NCBI GenBank assembly: GCA_023055355.1
Contig: JALJCS010000001.1
Coordinates: 95,527,381 to 95,591,380 of the forward strand
DNA from: Agelaius tricolor
Taxonomy: Eukaryota > Chordata > Aves > Passeriformes > Icteridae
DNA length: 64,000 nucleotides
Direction of reading: 5' to 3'
This document shows positions 1-13,700 of the stretch, piece by piece. The stretch's first letter is position 1, and each line of letters starts with the position of its first letter. Under the pieces are notes generated by a model that did not search any database, was not told where the DNA came from, and was given only the letters and a program-made list of their open reading frames with translations. Made by a program: the position numbers and the translations under genes.

Positions 1-333
1 TTGAGAACATTAATTTTCATTGACTGAATAATTCAGAGGTGATCTGAGATAGCTGAAACTTTTGAAGTTTTGAAACTTGTTGGTAGAACCATTATTTTAT
101 TATCTTTTGATGACAATATCTTTTGAGAAAGAAGCTGCTGATTTCAAAGTTCCTAAATAGAGAGCCATGTAGATTGACATGTGAAATTGAAATTTTTATA
201 TACGTGAGGGTGAGTATACTTTTTCCTGCTGCTAATTAGAAGCAAAATATACATGCATGTGTAAGTGTATATACATATGCATATACATGTGTATGCTCAC
301 AGGTGTGAAATTTGGTAAATATTCATACATACA

Positions 334-340
<7 letters not shown>

Positions 341-365
<25 letters not shown>
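341..365. repeat. (TA)12.5 microsatellite
   Basis: This is an uninterrupted TA dinucleotide run preceded by a short TG run. It is intronic and probably length-variable. The small open frame across it is an artefact of the repeat. Confidence 0.95.
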
Positions 366-2119
366 GGGTTAAGTCGAGATATGTATGTCTTTATTTGTAT
401 AGGTACATAGTTTTAAATGAAATTTTTAAAGTACATTATGAGCTTTGCATCTTCAAATTTGAAGACGTTTCATAAACATATATAAAATTTAAAAATGCAA
501 AGATACAGGTGGCAAAATTTCTGTGTTGTGATTGGCAATGAATACCTAACAAGTCTGAGAACTGCTCTTTTTAGAAGTTGCTCTTTACTACATTTCTAGG
601 CTGTAGGTCATTCCAGTCATATTGACAAAGCAGGCTTCAGAGGAGCTTAACTGGGGTCATGATCTAGTTAGTGGTACCAAATTCATGCCACTTCTGAAAA
701 AAATAGGAAATGAAGAGCTCTGGCACCTTCCAGCCTCAGGAGGCCTTATCACTGGCATGGTAAGGCTGAGCTTACTCTTCAGCTTCTGTAGATTGTATGA
801 TATTTTAACATGGGCTAACACATTATTTTACATACTAATTATAGTGTGTCCTTTCAAGTGATGGAATCACAAACTACGTTTCACAAAGGGATTGTGGATG
901 GCAGCTACTTCCAACTTATATCACTTCTAAATCTGATTCTAGATATAGATTACTTGATATTGCAGTTACATTTTATTTCTGCCTTGTTAAGGTATTCACT
1001 GGGATCCTCTAGCAATCACATTGTGTTATCTGCAAAAAGCTGTAAATTTTTTATATTTCCTGTGAAGTGATACAAGCTAATATAAGACATATAAGACCTG
1101 CATAGCATGAGAAAGATGCTTTGCCCTCTTTTTTTTTTTTTTCAGAAATTATATCCTTATGTAACAGAAGAACTGACAATGTTTTAAGTACATTATGTCT
1201 GATTTTTTTCTTTTGTTTTTCTTTTGTGGTGCATAATATAGAAGATCCAGTTAAGGAAATGATCATAACACAGTTCTAAGAGTGGTCAAAATTAATGCTG
1301 TGGAAACATGATTGTTGTACAGCAGGATATGTTTTTGCTGCTCTGGAAACCTGTAGGGCAGCCATGCATTTCTGTGCATGAACAGTTGGATCACTGTATG
1401 AAGGCAATACTACAACACCATGACACATTATGATCATGATCCTGTACCTTGACAAGTCAGTGAGAAGTTTGGCATGGATTTTGATGGACACAGGATCAGC
1501 AGTGTCACTACACTAAGAATAGGTGCAACTTCACTGCTGCAAGTAGCCTGACATCAAGACTGCTTGCTGGAGTTAAGCTGCACTCACACATAAGATTTCG
1601 TTGAGTGAAATTTTAAGGTTTGTCCCTGTAAAAGGGCAAACTCCTACTACAACAAGGGGCATTTTTTCCCTAGACTCTGGTTTGATTCAGTATTGCAAAT
1701 GTATTATTTTTCCACTGGTGAATTCCCTTCTAGAAGAAGAATTTTAATGAGATGGAGTAACAGTTGCCCTGTTTTATTATCACAATAAGGTTTTTATCAT
1801 CTAAACATTTTTCTGTACTTCAGATCAGCTTACTACTCTCAGTCATATGACCATGGTTTGGTCTTCACCCCACAGCTGGTTTCACTTGGGTGAAATCTGA
1901 CCCCCTTGAAGGTCCATGGATGTTTTGGAGATTCTGTTTGAGTATCAAAAGCTCACAGGCCATCTGGAAGACATTTTGATGACATTGGATCCAAAGAGCT
2001 TTTTTTTTCACTCAAGAAAGATTCCTTTTTGGATTTCTATGGGAGAAGTATTCAGTGCTTGAGTTTGATAAGCCAGCCATAGGCTGAGAATGAATAGATT
2101 TAAGTACAGCAATGAAGGC

Positions 2120-2335
2120 GGGGATTAGGTTTCAGAAGTAACTATGATGATAAAGGCAGTGAGGTTTTGGAGCAATTTCTGTGGGAAGCTGTCAGTCTTG
2201 ACAATAGTGGAGGTCTTTAAGAATGATCTGAGGAAAACATGTCGGGAATGACACAGGATGGCCAATCTTGTCTTGACCATGGGATGGACAAGGGGACCTT
2301 CAAGTTCCCCTGCAATACCATTGTTTATGATCACC
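2120..2335 (+). mobile_element. Old CR1-like LINE 3' fragment
   Basis: The stretch contains degraded versions of the CR1 3' region, including a GTGGAGGTCTTTAAGAATGA-like block followed by a GGGGACCTTCAAGTTCCCCT-like block, in the order expected for a plus-strand copy. It is far more diverged than the copies at 25920 and 31836, so it was inserted much earlier. Borders are approximate. The match is by pattern memory, not alignment. Confidence 0.5.
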
Positions 2336-3100
2336 TGGATGAATGGATACATCACTCATGTGTCAATATGCTATTCTTGTTACCTGCCAAGACCCACATC
2401 TGAATTTTCATAAAAAGGAAAAACATTCTTTAAAATGCTAAAGACTTTTCCTCACAGTCAGCTTTTTCAGTTTATCTGGAATCCGGTCATTTGGATATCA
2501 ACAAGCTGGGCTGCTGCTGTCCTTCAGCAGTTAAAGCCTAAAGTCTCTGCTGCAACATGCCAATTTACTTGCAAGGTTGGTGGTGCTACTTTTTCCATGT
2601 ACTGAATTTTTTTAAAAGCATGCTCAGGTCAGTTGTCTCTGCCTTTGCATTAAATTTGTCCTGAGCCATTGCTACTGAAACAATATTTTATAATGATATT
2701 CTTATCATCTAAATGTATTTTACTATTAACACATGTTGCATGATTTTGATACTAAGTAACTACCCTGCCATCTCTAGCATTGTGATACTCATAAACTGAA
2801 TGATGAATAAACTGTGCATGCAGGTTAATGGTCTAATCTCACTGCCTGTGTATGGACAACAGGAAAAATAACATTTACTTCAGTACTAGTGTTATCTATT
2901 GTATCAGCATTATAAAGCCATATTATCCTCTGGTCGGAAATTACAGAAAATGAAAAGGAAAAAAATGTCATATATTTTTAGCTCAGTTTTACTTTTTGTA
3001 ATTGGACAGTGTCTTTTCATAATTAAACATTCTAGCCTTTACTACTTTATCTGCTTTTAAAATGATATTCAAATCTGATATGAAATCTGACATATGATGG

Positions 3101-3125
3101 AGATCTTCTATGAAACAGAAGATCT
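3101..3125. repeat. Inverted repeat, 9-bp perfect arms
   Basis: AGATCTTCT at 3101-3109 and AGAAGATCT at 3117-3125 are exact reverse complements separated by 7 nt. No function is apparent. Confidence 0.85.
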
Positions 3126-3904
3126 GTCTTTTAAAAATGCCTGCAAAACTCTCTCACTAGTAGTTAAGGAAAGTATGGCTGGATCTAATCTTACTTTGTA
3201 GACCTATTTAAACAATAATATATAATACACCTACCATGCACTGACAGTGAGTCAGTAAAATACTGCATGAATAAGCATGACAATTTTAAAAAGAGAATAT
3301 CATTATAAAATATTTATTAAATGTCTTTGTGTAATGAACCTTGTACATGGAGGCTTTGTCCATTGTGGGAAGCTAAAAAAACAATAATCAACATTTCATT
3401 TATGTATGCATGATGCTGCAAATTAGCATATATAAACTATTTCTTTCTGTACTGTTCAGTTACTTCTGTCATCAGCTCCTACAAGTTTTATTTGCAGTCA
3501 TTTGTTCAGTTCACTGGTGCCCTCTTTGCCGTTTTCTACAAATTCTGTAAAATAAATGTCCTTAAATATATTTTGATGTTGTCTTTTCATAATTAACCAC
3601 TGTGTTGTTTGGAACCATACTGGCATTTTATGTTAAAATGCCACTATTAGTATGGGTACACCTGCTGCAAAGGGAACATGAAAACAATAGTTTACACCTT
3701 TGAAATTGTACAGAAATCTGGTGTAAACAGGTAGAATTTTATTTTTGAGAACTTCGCATCAGCTTGAATATTTTGGCAAATTGCAACCACTACTAATGCC
3801 ATTTATTACTCCCTTAGTTCCTAAATCCTTTGTTGCTATATGCAAAGTATGTCACTTTAGTGGCTTCTAGGAACAAAGGGGTGGAGTTCTCCATATTTTG
3901 GAAT

Positions 3905-3930
3905 ATAATGATACATCAGTGTATCATTAT
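3905..3930. repeat. Inverted repeat, 11-bp perfect arms, 4-nt loop
   Basis: ATAATGATACA at 3905-3915 and TGTATCATTAT at 3920-3930 are exact reverse complements around the loop TCAG. The hairpin is AT-rich and intronic, and nothing suggests a terminator or a small RNA. Confidence 0.9.
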
Positions 3931-4591
3931 TGCTGATATACATTTTGCATGTATATTCCTATCTAGACCCTGACAGAAATTGTTTTACTGAACATTAAAT
4001 GCCCAGTTTTTTCCTGTATTCTTTAAATAGTTTATTTTCTCTGCCAAGTTTCTAGATTCAGTGAAATTGATAAGAAATATAATATGCAGAGACTATATTA
4101 AAAAAGCTGATCAATTCTTTGATGTCTAATTAAGAAGAGTACTGTGTTCTCCACATCTAAATGATCTCATGATATTGTAAGCAGGTTGTGATTTGGCATG
4201 CTTGTACGGATTGCACCCAGCATGTAAAAAAAATTTCCTTTAATTGTTATGTGAAATGTTTGCATATGTGGTGATTATCTGTGAACTCATTGTACATGTA
4301 TCCAAATGTGTTTTCTATTGTGCTTGATTTTGCTGGCCATTCTTGAATGTCTTGGCAACTCAAGAAACATATGTTCTGTGCTGTCCTCTGTAATGCATAT
4401 ACTCTTTAATGTTTTGTCATATTTTGTCAGCTTTTATTTTACTCTTTTTCCAACAATATATCTTTATATTTGTTGGAAACAAATTTATGCAAAGACAATT
4501 TTAGTAAGCTTTGCTCAACATTGTTTTATTTATTCATTTGCCAAAACTTGTTCAAGATTTTAAATATCTACCTGGTATAAATCTTTTGCAG

Positions 4592-4708
4592 TTAACCCAC
4601 CATCAGACTTGAATTTTACAATTATAGATGAACATAATGTTCAAATGTCATGGAAAAGACCACCAGATGAAATAGTGGGTTACAGAATAACTGTGGTTCC
4701 AACAAATG
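4592..4708 (+). CDS. COL12A1: COL12A1 window exon 1: FN3-1, first half
   Basis: Translates from [20 protein letters not shown] through the FN3 core tryptophan (MSWKRP) to the GYRITVVP strand. It starts after TTTTGCAG in phase 1 and ends in phase 1 before GTGAGT. In the long form this would be the first mature-protein exon, with the missing signal peptide upstream. It carries an N-glycosylation sequon (NFT). The following 677-nt intron holds nothing I recognise. Confidence 0.96.
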
Positions 4709-7700
4709 GTGAGTTCTGTCAAATTTTTTAATCTGATTAAGTGTTTTGAAATGTTGAGTTTATTTTTGCCTATATCTAACTTAGGCTCTATGAGAGTAGC
4801 CATTAAAATCTTTTGTAAGTTAGTGATCAAGCCTGGGTAGCAGCAAGGGCATACAGGAAAAACAGTTTTTCTTCCAAGTTAGAGCTATTCTTGCCTTAGT
4901 GTTTACCATTTTGGGACTGCAGATAACAAGTTTTGGATGCTTTTGCTTTGTAGAGAGCAAAAAGGAGGTAGAATCATCACTCTGCTCCTCTTCTATGCTT
5001 TTACCTTAAAGTTCAAGAATTGTATTGTGCTGTGTAAAACAGCCATTATTCTATTTCACTTTAAGAAATAATCAGTGTAAAAGTGATATTGAATGAGAAC
5101 AGGACATGATTTATTAGATGATAGTATATTTTGTATGTGCATATGAAGTTTCAAATTTTCTGGAATTTATTAAACACTTTAGCATTTTTTCACTATTAAA
5201 AAAATCACATTAGCCTAAAATTTCATGTTTCCATATTTATACTTCATGAAAACAGAAAGTATATAATTCTAAAATTATTATTGGGTTTGAGATAAATTAT
5301 TGCCTGTTGCATTTTGTTTTACAACCAGCTTATCAATATTATTGTATTTTAAGGCTGCATTGAGTGTTTTATATATTTATTGCAGATGGACCTACTAAAG
5401 AATTTACTCTTTCACCTAGCACTACTCAAACTGTCATATCAGATCTTACAGCTGATGTAGAGTATATTGTATCAATAGCTTCATATGACGACAGAGAGGA
5501 GAGTCTACCTGTTTTTGGCCAGCTGACAAGTAAGTAGCTGCAGTACAATTAGAAAGCCAATTAAGATAACTGAGTGGTTGTTCACAAAACTTGGCTTTGA
5601 TCCAGTTCTCCAACAAAATTGCCACATACCTAAACCGTCCTTCGATGGAGCTGTCTGAACAGACTTTTTCTATTAGTCCTAGTGGAACCAGAGAAAATTT
5701 GCAAGAGATCAAAGGATACTAACATGGATAGAGCGTCTGCCAACCTCTATAGAATTCTTGGCGGGAGGCCACTATGTTTTTTGAGCTATACCTCTTTCCA
5801 ATAAATTGCATCTGCTGAATTCAAGGGGAAGACAATCACTGACCTCAGTAACAAATGAAATGAACTGGCATCCTGTGTGAGAAAGCAAACTATCTTCATC
5901 AAATAATGATAAAATGTGACACAATAGACCTAAATGCATACTAAAATATGGAATTTAAGCTTTAATAATTTATATTAATAATTTAAAAAGCATAAAATAA
6001 ATTTAATTAAATAAAAATGGACACCAGACTATTTTCTATGACACATTTTGTATCATGTCTCAGGCTTCACAAAGAACCATGGAAAAAATTATCAATTCCC
6101 CTAGGTGATAGAGAAGGGTAATACTGGTATTTCTTCCAGGCATGTTGCAGTTAATTTTCAGAAAATGACTCTACAAGATGTACAAATACCGAAGATTCTT
6201 AGATACTTACATTTTCTGTATTTTGTGTCATGCTGAATACTATGTTGTCAACTCTGTAAGTATAGGTGGTATTTTCAGAACCTGCCTTTATGTTTTTGTG
6301 TTCTGAGGCTTGTTAGATGCATTTCTCTAATTCCTTATGTGCTTTCTTTGATGTTTAAAAATTTAACCCTGTTTCCCTCATTCATTTTGTCTATGTTGTG
6401 CTTTGTGTAGTTCAGACAGGTGGCCCAGGGATACCAGAGGAAAAGAAGGTTGAGGCTCAATTACAAAGTAAGGTGCTTTGCTTTTCAACTTATCTGACAT
6501 TTATCTGGAGTCTAGCTCACAAAGTTAAACTGTGCTTCTGTGCTACCTACAACTTGTAAAGTTGCGTAGAGTTAAGAAAACTTGTGAAGGGACTTGTGAT
6601 AGAAAGATAAGCTACATTGAAAGATTAAGGTGCAAAGCTGGTACTGAAACTAGGGATTTCATGCAACTAACCTGAGTATGTCTATGAGTGTCTTGGTCCT
6701 ATCAACAAAAGCTGTTGGGCTGTGGATAAAAGGCTTTGCAGAAGAACCTATGCAGCTATAATGGGGAAATAAAGATGCGAGGTGCAAAAGGTAATAATAA
6801 AAAAAAATTCTGTAGCATCAAATCATTGCAAAAAGTTTTATATGGGTGTTTTCATCTGTTGTGGCATAACAGATCTTGTGGATTAGCATGAAAGATGTCT
6901 CAAAGCAGTTCCCTTTTGATAATGGCTGTTAGAAAACTCATATGGGTGCTCACTTACGTGAGTAATGTTTCCCCACGTGATGTATCTCAGATAAGATCAG
7001 TCCTTTAAATATGTGTTTGCTTTGGCTTTTACCTACTAAGTTTCCCTTAGACATTTCTCACTGATTTGTAAGAATGCAATTGCTTATTTGCTAATAGAGT
7101 TGGTTTTCCTTTTTTCCCTGTTGTGTTCCAGGATGCTCCATAAGTGCAATGACAGATTTAGTTTTCCTGATAGATGGTTCATGGAGTGTAGGAAGAAATA
7201 ACTTCGGATATATTCTGGACTTCATGGTTGCCCTTGTATCAGCTTTTGATATTGGGGAAGAAAAGACGAGAGTTGGAGTTGTTCAGTACAGTTCAGATAC
7301 AAGAACAGAGTTCAATTTAAATCAGTATTTCAGAAGAAGTGATCTTATTGATGCAATTAAAAGGATACCTTACAAAGGTGGCAACACAATGACAGGTACA
7401 GATTTCCCACATACATGTTTACTTAGCATTTCATTTCATAGTTCAAATTTGCTTTAAATCCTAGTTCATGCAAGTCTAAAAAGACACAACTTGTGATGTT
7501 GGTTTTAGGTGAAGCTATTGATTACCTTGTTCAAAACACCTTCACTGAGTCTGCTGGAGCAAGAAAAGGGTTTCCCAAAGTAGCCATTGTCATTACTGAT
7601 GGAAAAGCTCAAGATGATGTAGAAATTCCTGCAAGAGAGCTTCGCAACATAGGAGTTGAAGTTTTTTCCTTGGGTACGTTGAGTTTTTCTAATGATTGAG

Positions 7701-10700
7701 AGATTAACTTTCATAAAAAGTTGATTTATAAGTTTTGCAGACAGTGTGATTGAAGAATTTCATTATACCCCTCTTTTCATGTGTATGCCTTGAAATGGGT
7801 CATTTGTGCCCTCCAGAGTAGAACACATCAGTTGTGTCAATTTGATGGTAATTATGTAGCTCCTACCTGGAGGTTAATATGACTGACTAGCATAGTTTCA
7901 ACTTTGGCCTCATTCTTCACTTACACCACATTTTTTCCCTGGTTGAAAATTAAGTCTGCCACCTCATTTCATTAGTCATTATTTTGTAGTTTGATTACTG
8001 ATCATGTCAGAAGGCAGAACTAATTTAAACTCAGGTTTACCCCAAGATGTTTTAATACTTCACAAGTATGTTGAAAGTGTCTGTATTTTATGGCTACTTA
8101 ACCATAGCCCTGTCTATTACAACTTCTAGGTATCAAAGCAGCAGATGCAAAGGAGCTCAAGCTAATTGCATCTCAGCCGTCACTGAAGCATGTGTTCAAT
8201 GTGGCTAATTTTGATGGAATTGTGGATATACAGAATGAAATTATTTTGCAAGTGTGCTCCGGTGTTGATGAACAACTAGGTGAACTGGTTAGTGGGGAAG
8301 AAGGTGAGACACTTTAAAAAATGTATTTGTAGCTTCAGTTTATCCCAATGCCTATTGAAGAGGCTATCCCTACTTCCTTTGCTTTATTTCTAGAGTTTCA
8401 TCTGTTGCTTTGCTTAGCAAGTGTGGAAAACTGGTTTCAGTTTTGTGTGTTTAAATGCAGGATAACAGAACATGTGATGTAGCAGATTTGGAATAACTCC
8501 ATTATTCCATAGTTTCAAAGGCAACACAGTGATGTGCAGTTTGCACACAGGCATCACTTCTGTGGAAAAATGTATTAAAGGGAAAAAAATTGCTTGGTGA
8601 AGGGTCAAAATATGTAATGGATTGAGAACCATTGAGAACCAAAGCATGAAAACTGGAGAAAACTGAGGAAACAAAGACATGAAGCTGTATCATTGCAGCT
8701 TTCTCTCCCTGTAAGGTTTTAATAACTAGTTATTCTTTGACAAAAATGGCAGTAGAGATGACTCTGCTGTTGTAGTATTCTGCTCAAGTCTGCATTTGTT
8801 CACATTTTCTACCGTGTTCCTGTAAGTGGTTCCTTCACTTTTGACTGAAGCAGTTTTAGAGCTGGGCAGCACTTCTGGAACTTATGCAATACTTGGGGGA
8901 CCACAAATGCATTGCTCATATTTTTGCCCTCTTACTGATGTCTCATTTGGACTGTCCTGTAATTAATTTCTGCCTATTTATGCTAAAAACCCCCAAAAGT
9001 GATTTTTAGTAAAGATCAAGCAAAGATAACTAAACTTATTCCAGAAATAAAAACTATTAAGAAAATATATTTATAATTGTACCTAATATTTGGATTTTCT
9101 TTTGATTTCTTTCAGTGGTGGAGCCTCCTTCAAATCTGGTGGCAACTCAGATCTCCTCAAAGTCTGTTAGAATCACTTGGGATCCATCCACAAGCCAAAT
9201 AACTGGCTATCGTCTGCAGTTCATTCCAATGATAGCTGGGGGAAAACAGCATGTACTGAGTGTGGGTCCTCAGACAACTGCTCTGAATGTAAAAGATCTC
9301 TCTCCAGACACAGAGTATCAAATTAATGTTTATGCAATGAAAGGACTGACCCCCAGTGAGCCAATAACGATAATGGAAAAAACACAGCAAGTAAAAGTGC
9401 AAGTGGGTGAGTTTGGAGCCACCTAATTTTCAAATTGTATCTCTTCATTGATGAAATCTCTGATGCTTGTTCTAATATTATGCCTTTATTATTTTTGAGA
9501 CACAGCTTTGCTTAGCATCGTTTACTTTGTTTATAAGCAGTTGTGTGTGATATATGAACTACAGATGCGATAGTAATGCTATGTGGCTATTGAAAATCCG
9601 CTTACAGTGGTTGCTCTTTTCCTTTGCAGAATGCTCACGTGGTGTGGATGTAAAAGCTGATGTTGTGTTTTTAGTGGATGGTTCCTACAGCATTGGTATC
9701 GCCAATTTTGTCAAAGTAAGAGCCTTTTTGGAAGTGTTGGTTAAAAGCTTTGAGATATCACCTCGAAAAGTACAGATAAGTCTTGTCCAGTACAGCAGAG
9801 ATCCCCATATGGAGTTTTCTTTGAACAGATACAACAGAGTGGAAGACATAATTCAGGCTATTAACACCTTCCCCTACAGAGGTGGATCCACCAACACAGG
9901 CAAAGCAATGACATACGTGAGGGAGAAAGTATTTGTTACCAGTAAAGGATCAAGACCAAATGTGCCGAGAGTAATGATTCTTATCACTGATGGAAAATCA
10001 TCAGATGCTTTTAAAGAACCGGCAATTAAGCTGAGGGATGCAGATGTAGAAATATTTGCAGTTGGTGTGAAGGATGCAGTGCGTACGGAGTTGGAAGCTA
10101 TCGCGTCGCCTCCTGCGGACACCCATGTTTACACAGTGGAAGATTTTGATGCTTTTCAAAGAATATCATTTGAACTTACACAGTCTGTCTGCCTACGAAT
10201 TGAGCAGGAGCTGGCTGCTATAAGGAGAAAATGTAAGCAACTACTATTACTTACTTAGAGGAATGTAGAAAATGCAGTGAAAGGAGAATCTGAACCAATG
10301 TTTTGTGCTTATAGTTACCTAAAGAATTTATTTTGATGAAATTGTCCATATACAAATGATAATTTTAATAACTGGGGATTTGCTTCTCATTTGCAAATAT
10401 ATTAAAAGCAACAGGTGAAATTAATGGATAAATGGAAGTGAAAAAAAAATTTCCCCACCCTTGCTAGGTATCTAAAAAGCTAATAAAATGTGTGTCTATT
10501 GGAATGACCTTAGTGCATAGTCTCTGCTTTTGCACTCAATGTCTTGAGTAAAACACTTATCAGAGCATTCTTTTTTTAGCTCTACAAAAGAGGTGGCAAG
10601 TCTAAGCTTGTCTTTTAGATGTTCAAAGGCAATGAAGGAAGGCCAATGACTCTAGAGGGCAATTTGATTAAGTTTTTGGGTAAAATTAATGGCCCTCTGA

Positions 10701-13700
10701 AATGGGCTCAGACAAGACAACTTGAGACAACAGATGCTAGGTGATAGTGATTGCAATCTAACTGTAAAGACTGAAGTGCACATGAAAGTCTTCACATGCA
10801 TCCAAATTACGCCAGCATGTGTAATGTTTAACATTCAAAAGTTTTCAAAATGGCCAACTTTGGTCAGATAAAGTTACTTGTGATTAGTTGCACCCACAGT
10901 GCCCCTATCTATGCTTAGTAGGACACTAACATTGAAAATTCCCCATTGTTGAAAGCCCAATTCTCTTTAAAATTAAACCTTTTGTTTCAGGATAGCTTTG
11001 AGGAACAAACTAGCAAAGCAGCCTTTGTTTTAGACGGCTTGAACAGTTTTAAGATCCCCGCTGACAGGCTGACTAGGCCAAGGAAAACAAGCCGAGGATG
11101 TCAGATTTGTGTTTGTTCCTTGTGTCAAATTCCTTGTTCTCCCTTTGACTTCATTCCTGAAAAAATACTGGTTTTTATTTTGTCTTATTTTTAATCTAGA
11201 CCTGAAAAAAAACCCCAGCAATTTTTTGTTTCCATTGAGGACATAATGTTATTGCTGTTCATTGGACATATGAAATAGGGAACCCAACTTGATAATCAGA
11301 TTCTAAATTAAGTTTTCATAAATATATATATTTTTTAGATGGACTGTTTTCATTTGATCTAGAAATAACTGAGTTGGTGCTTCTACTTACTGTGAATGAT
11401 TTTAGGCAGCCTAGATATGATCTTCTTGAAATTTTATAGATATAAGCAAGTGTAGAAAACAAATCCTGTGCCCATGCAATAAAATATCTGTTCAATTAGA
11501 ATAAATCAAATTATTGAGAAATATTTATTATTTATTTTAGAAATTTTGTGTTTAATATATTCTGCCAAGTATGCCTCATATGCACATTTTTATTTCCATA
11601 CAGCTTACGTACCTGCAAAGAACATGGTCTTTTCTGACATAACATCAGAGAGTTTCAAAGTGAGCTGGTCTCCAGCTGGACCTGAGGTTTTGTCCTATCT
11701 CATTAAATATAAAGTAGCAGTCGGTGGAGATGAATTCATTGTTTCAGTACCAGCTTCAAGTACCAGCTCAGTTCTCACCAACTTACTACCTGAAACTACT
11801 TATGCAGTCAGTGTGATTTCTGAATATGAAGATGGTGATGGCCCTCCCTTGGATGGAGAGGAAACCACCTTAGAAGGTAGGATTCCCATTATTCTCTGAC
11901 ACAAGGCATTCACATGTTCAAATAAGAATTTGCTTAGCTGTAGAACGGGGAAATGAGGAACAGCCAAGTAAGGCTGAGAAGCTGTACTGCCGTGCAGGAT
12001 GAATAAACATTATTGTGTCTCAGGGCATTCAGTAAAGATTTAAAATTCTAATAATATGCAATCATTAAGTTACTAAGATTGCACTTTAATTTTTCTGAGC
12101 TTGGATGTGTTCCTCTGCTGTGTTCCTTTGCAGTGGCCTGCTTTCAAATGAAGTTGTGTGCTCTCAATATTAAGTTCCGTGGCATGAATAATTGTCAATA
12201 TAGACTCAAGTTGGACAAGATGAACATTGTAGATCCTTTCCAATGGAACTATGCAGTTCTATTCTACCCTATTTAATAATTATGAGACTGATGCAGGAAT
12301 GCATGTTGACTTCAATACATTCAAAGATAAATGTGTGCCTATGCAAGTTGCTATGTCTACATCTAATATAACACTAATAGAAATCTTTTTTACATACACT
12401 AGGCTTAAAAGGTTAACTGTTTTCTTTATCAGAAGTTTTGGTTAACTGGTTTTTTTATCAGAAATTCATTGGTCTGATCCAATAACTGATTCAAAACTTC
12501 CATTGATGTCAGTATGTGTTTAATATGATCAGTGGCTGTAAATTTAAGCATGGTAGCTTTACTTTTCCTTTAGATAGAGTTGCCATGATGCATTTCTCCT
12601 GATTGAAAAGAGCAGAAGAGCAGCATGAAAGTAGATGTGATTTTCTATTCCAATAGTTGAACACTCAGTCTACTCTAAATCATGCTTTTAAAAATATTGA
12701 TCTACTCTTTCATTATTCCATGCTGTCATTTGTGACCTTTGGTGACATAAATGGTTCCAAGGGAGCAAAAGAAACAGCTTGAAGATTTGTTAATTGCTCC
12801 TTCCTCTTAAGAGTGATAGAAATAAACACTTATAAAATTGCTTAGTTTGGATATTAAGTTTGGAAGATACAGGTTTCACTGTCAGCGTGCACATTTCCAT
12901 GACTGTACCAGTCAGAATATTTTGGCCACACATAATTTTCCCTTAGGAAAACAGACAACTCTTGGCTGATAGAACATGTAGCTTGTGTGCATAAGGAATG
13001 GGAAAAGGAAAAGATTTAATAAAAATAATCTGCCTTCCCATTTGTAACTGATACTACCTTAAATAATTATTAACATTGTGATCTGATGATGTCCCAGCAT
13101 GTCTCGGAAGACAGAGTTCTTCTACAGCCACGTAAACATCAGCAGTTCTCCATTCAGATCTAGGTAACAGTTTGAGCCAGATGGCTTTCTTGGCAATTAA
13201 CTTTGGTTTCAGGCTTTTAAAGGATTTGAGGTTGAGTATTGTGTTTCTGATTAATAGAAAACAAGTTTCTTTTTTTAAACTTGGTTTATTAATTACTCCG
13301 CTCTTAACTTTGAAGAACAATACTTATGGAATATAGATAGCAAACAACAAAAAAACAGAACCTTTTTTCCCTAAGTGACAATGTTATGTGCTGCTAGGCA
13401 GCATGCAGTACAGTGGATCTTTATTTCTGTTGGAAGAGTCAAGTCTTTTTTGCTGTGCCCACTGAGCTCATCTGAACTGCTGCATCTCTTGTCAAGGAGC
13501 AGGCCAGGTTAAAGGATTGACCACAGTTTTTTTCCTTTACTTTTTAAGATAACAAGCTGTTTCTTTGAATTAGAGACTAAATTAAGAAACCTTTTTTAAA
13601 CATTAGATGCAACTCGCATTTCAATGAATATTTTTTTTTAAATATTCAAAGAAATAGAATTGGTTTGGTGGGGTTTTTTTTCTCTTTGTTCCTTGTTTGT

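Larger units (their letters stand above)
1..4591 (+). other. Intron upstream of the first visible exon (5' part outside the window)
   Basis: This AT-rich sequence should be the end of the intron between the signal-peptide exon and FN3-1. I see no coding exon in it. It holds a TA microsatellite (341-365), a 14-nt T run followed by CAG at 1129-1145 that resembles a splice acceptor but leads into no recognisable exon, an old CR1 3' fragment (about 2120-2335) and two clean inverted repeats (3101-3125 and 3905-3930). The rest shows no structure I recognise. Confidence 0.8.

Noticed and set aside
1129..1266. Strong acceptor-like T14-CAG at 1129-1145
   Set aside because: The sequence after it is quickly closed by stops in the needed frame and matches nothing in collagen XII.
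4306..4563. Open frame starting MCFLLCLILLAILECLG, resembling a signal peptide, just upstream of exon 1
   Set aside because: It has no phase-1 donor joining it to exon 1 and keeps a hydrophobic, low-complexity composition throughout. Collagen XII has its signal peptide in a separate distant exon. The hydrophobicity is explained by T-rich sequence.
10946..11194. Possible extra exon after TTTCAG in intron 8
   Set aside because: The translation resembles no FN3 or vWA sequence, and vWA2 joins FN3-3 in frame without it, as in other vertebrates.
13054..13320. Minus-strand 88-codon frame in intron 9
   Set aside because: Considered as a retrocopy because the region is less AT-rich, but no parent gene is recognised and no poly(A) tail or duplication is visible.
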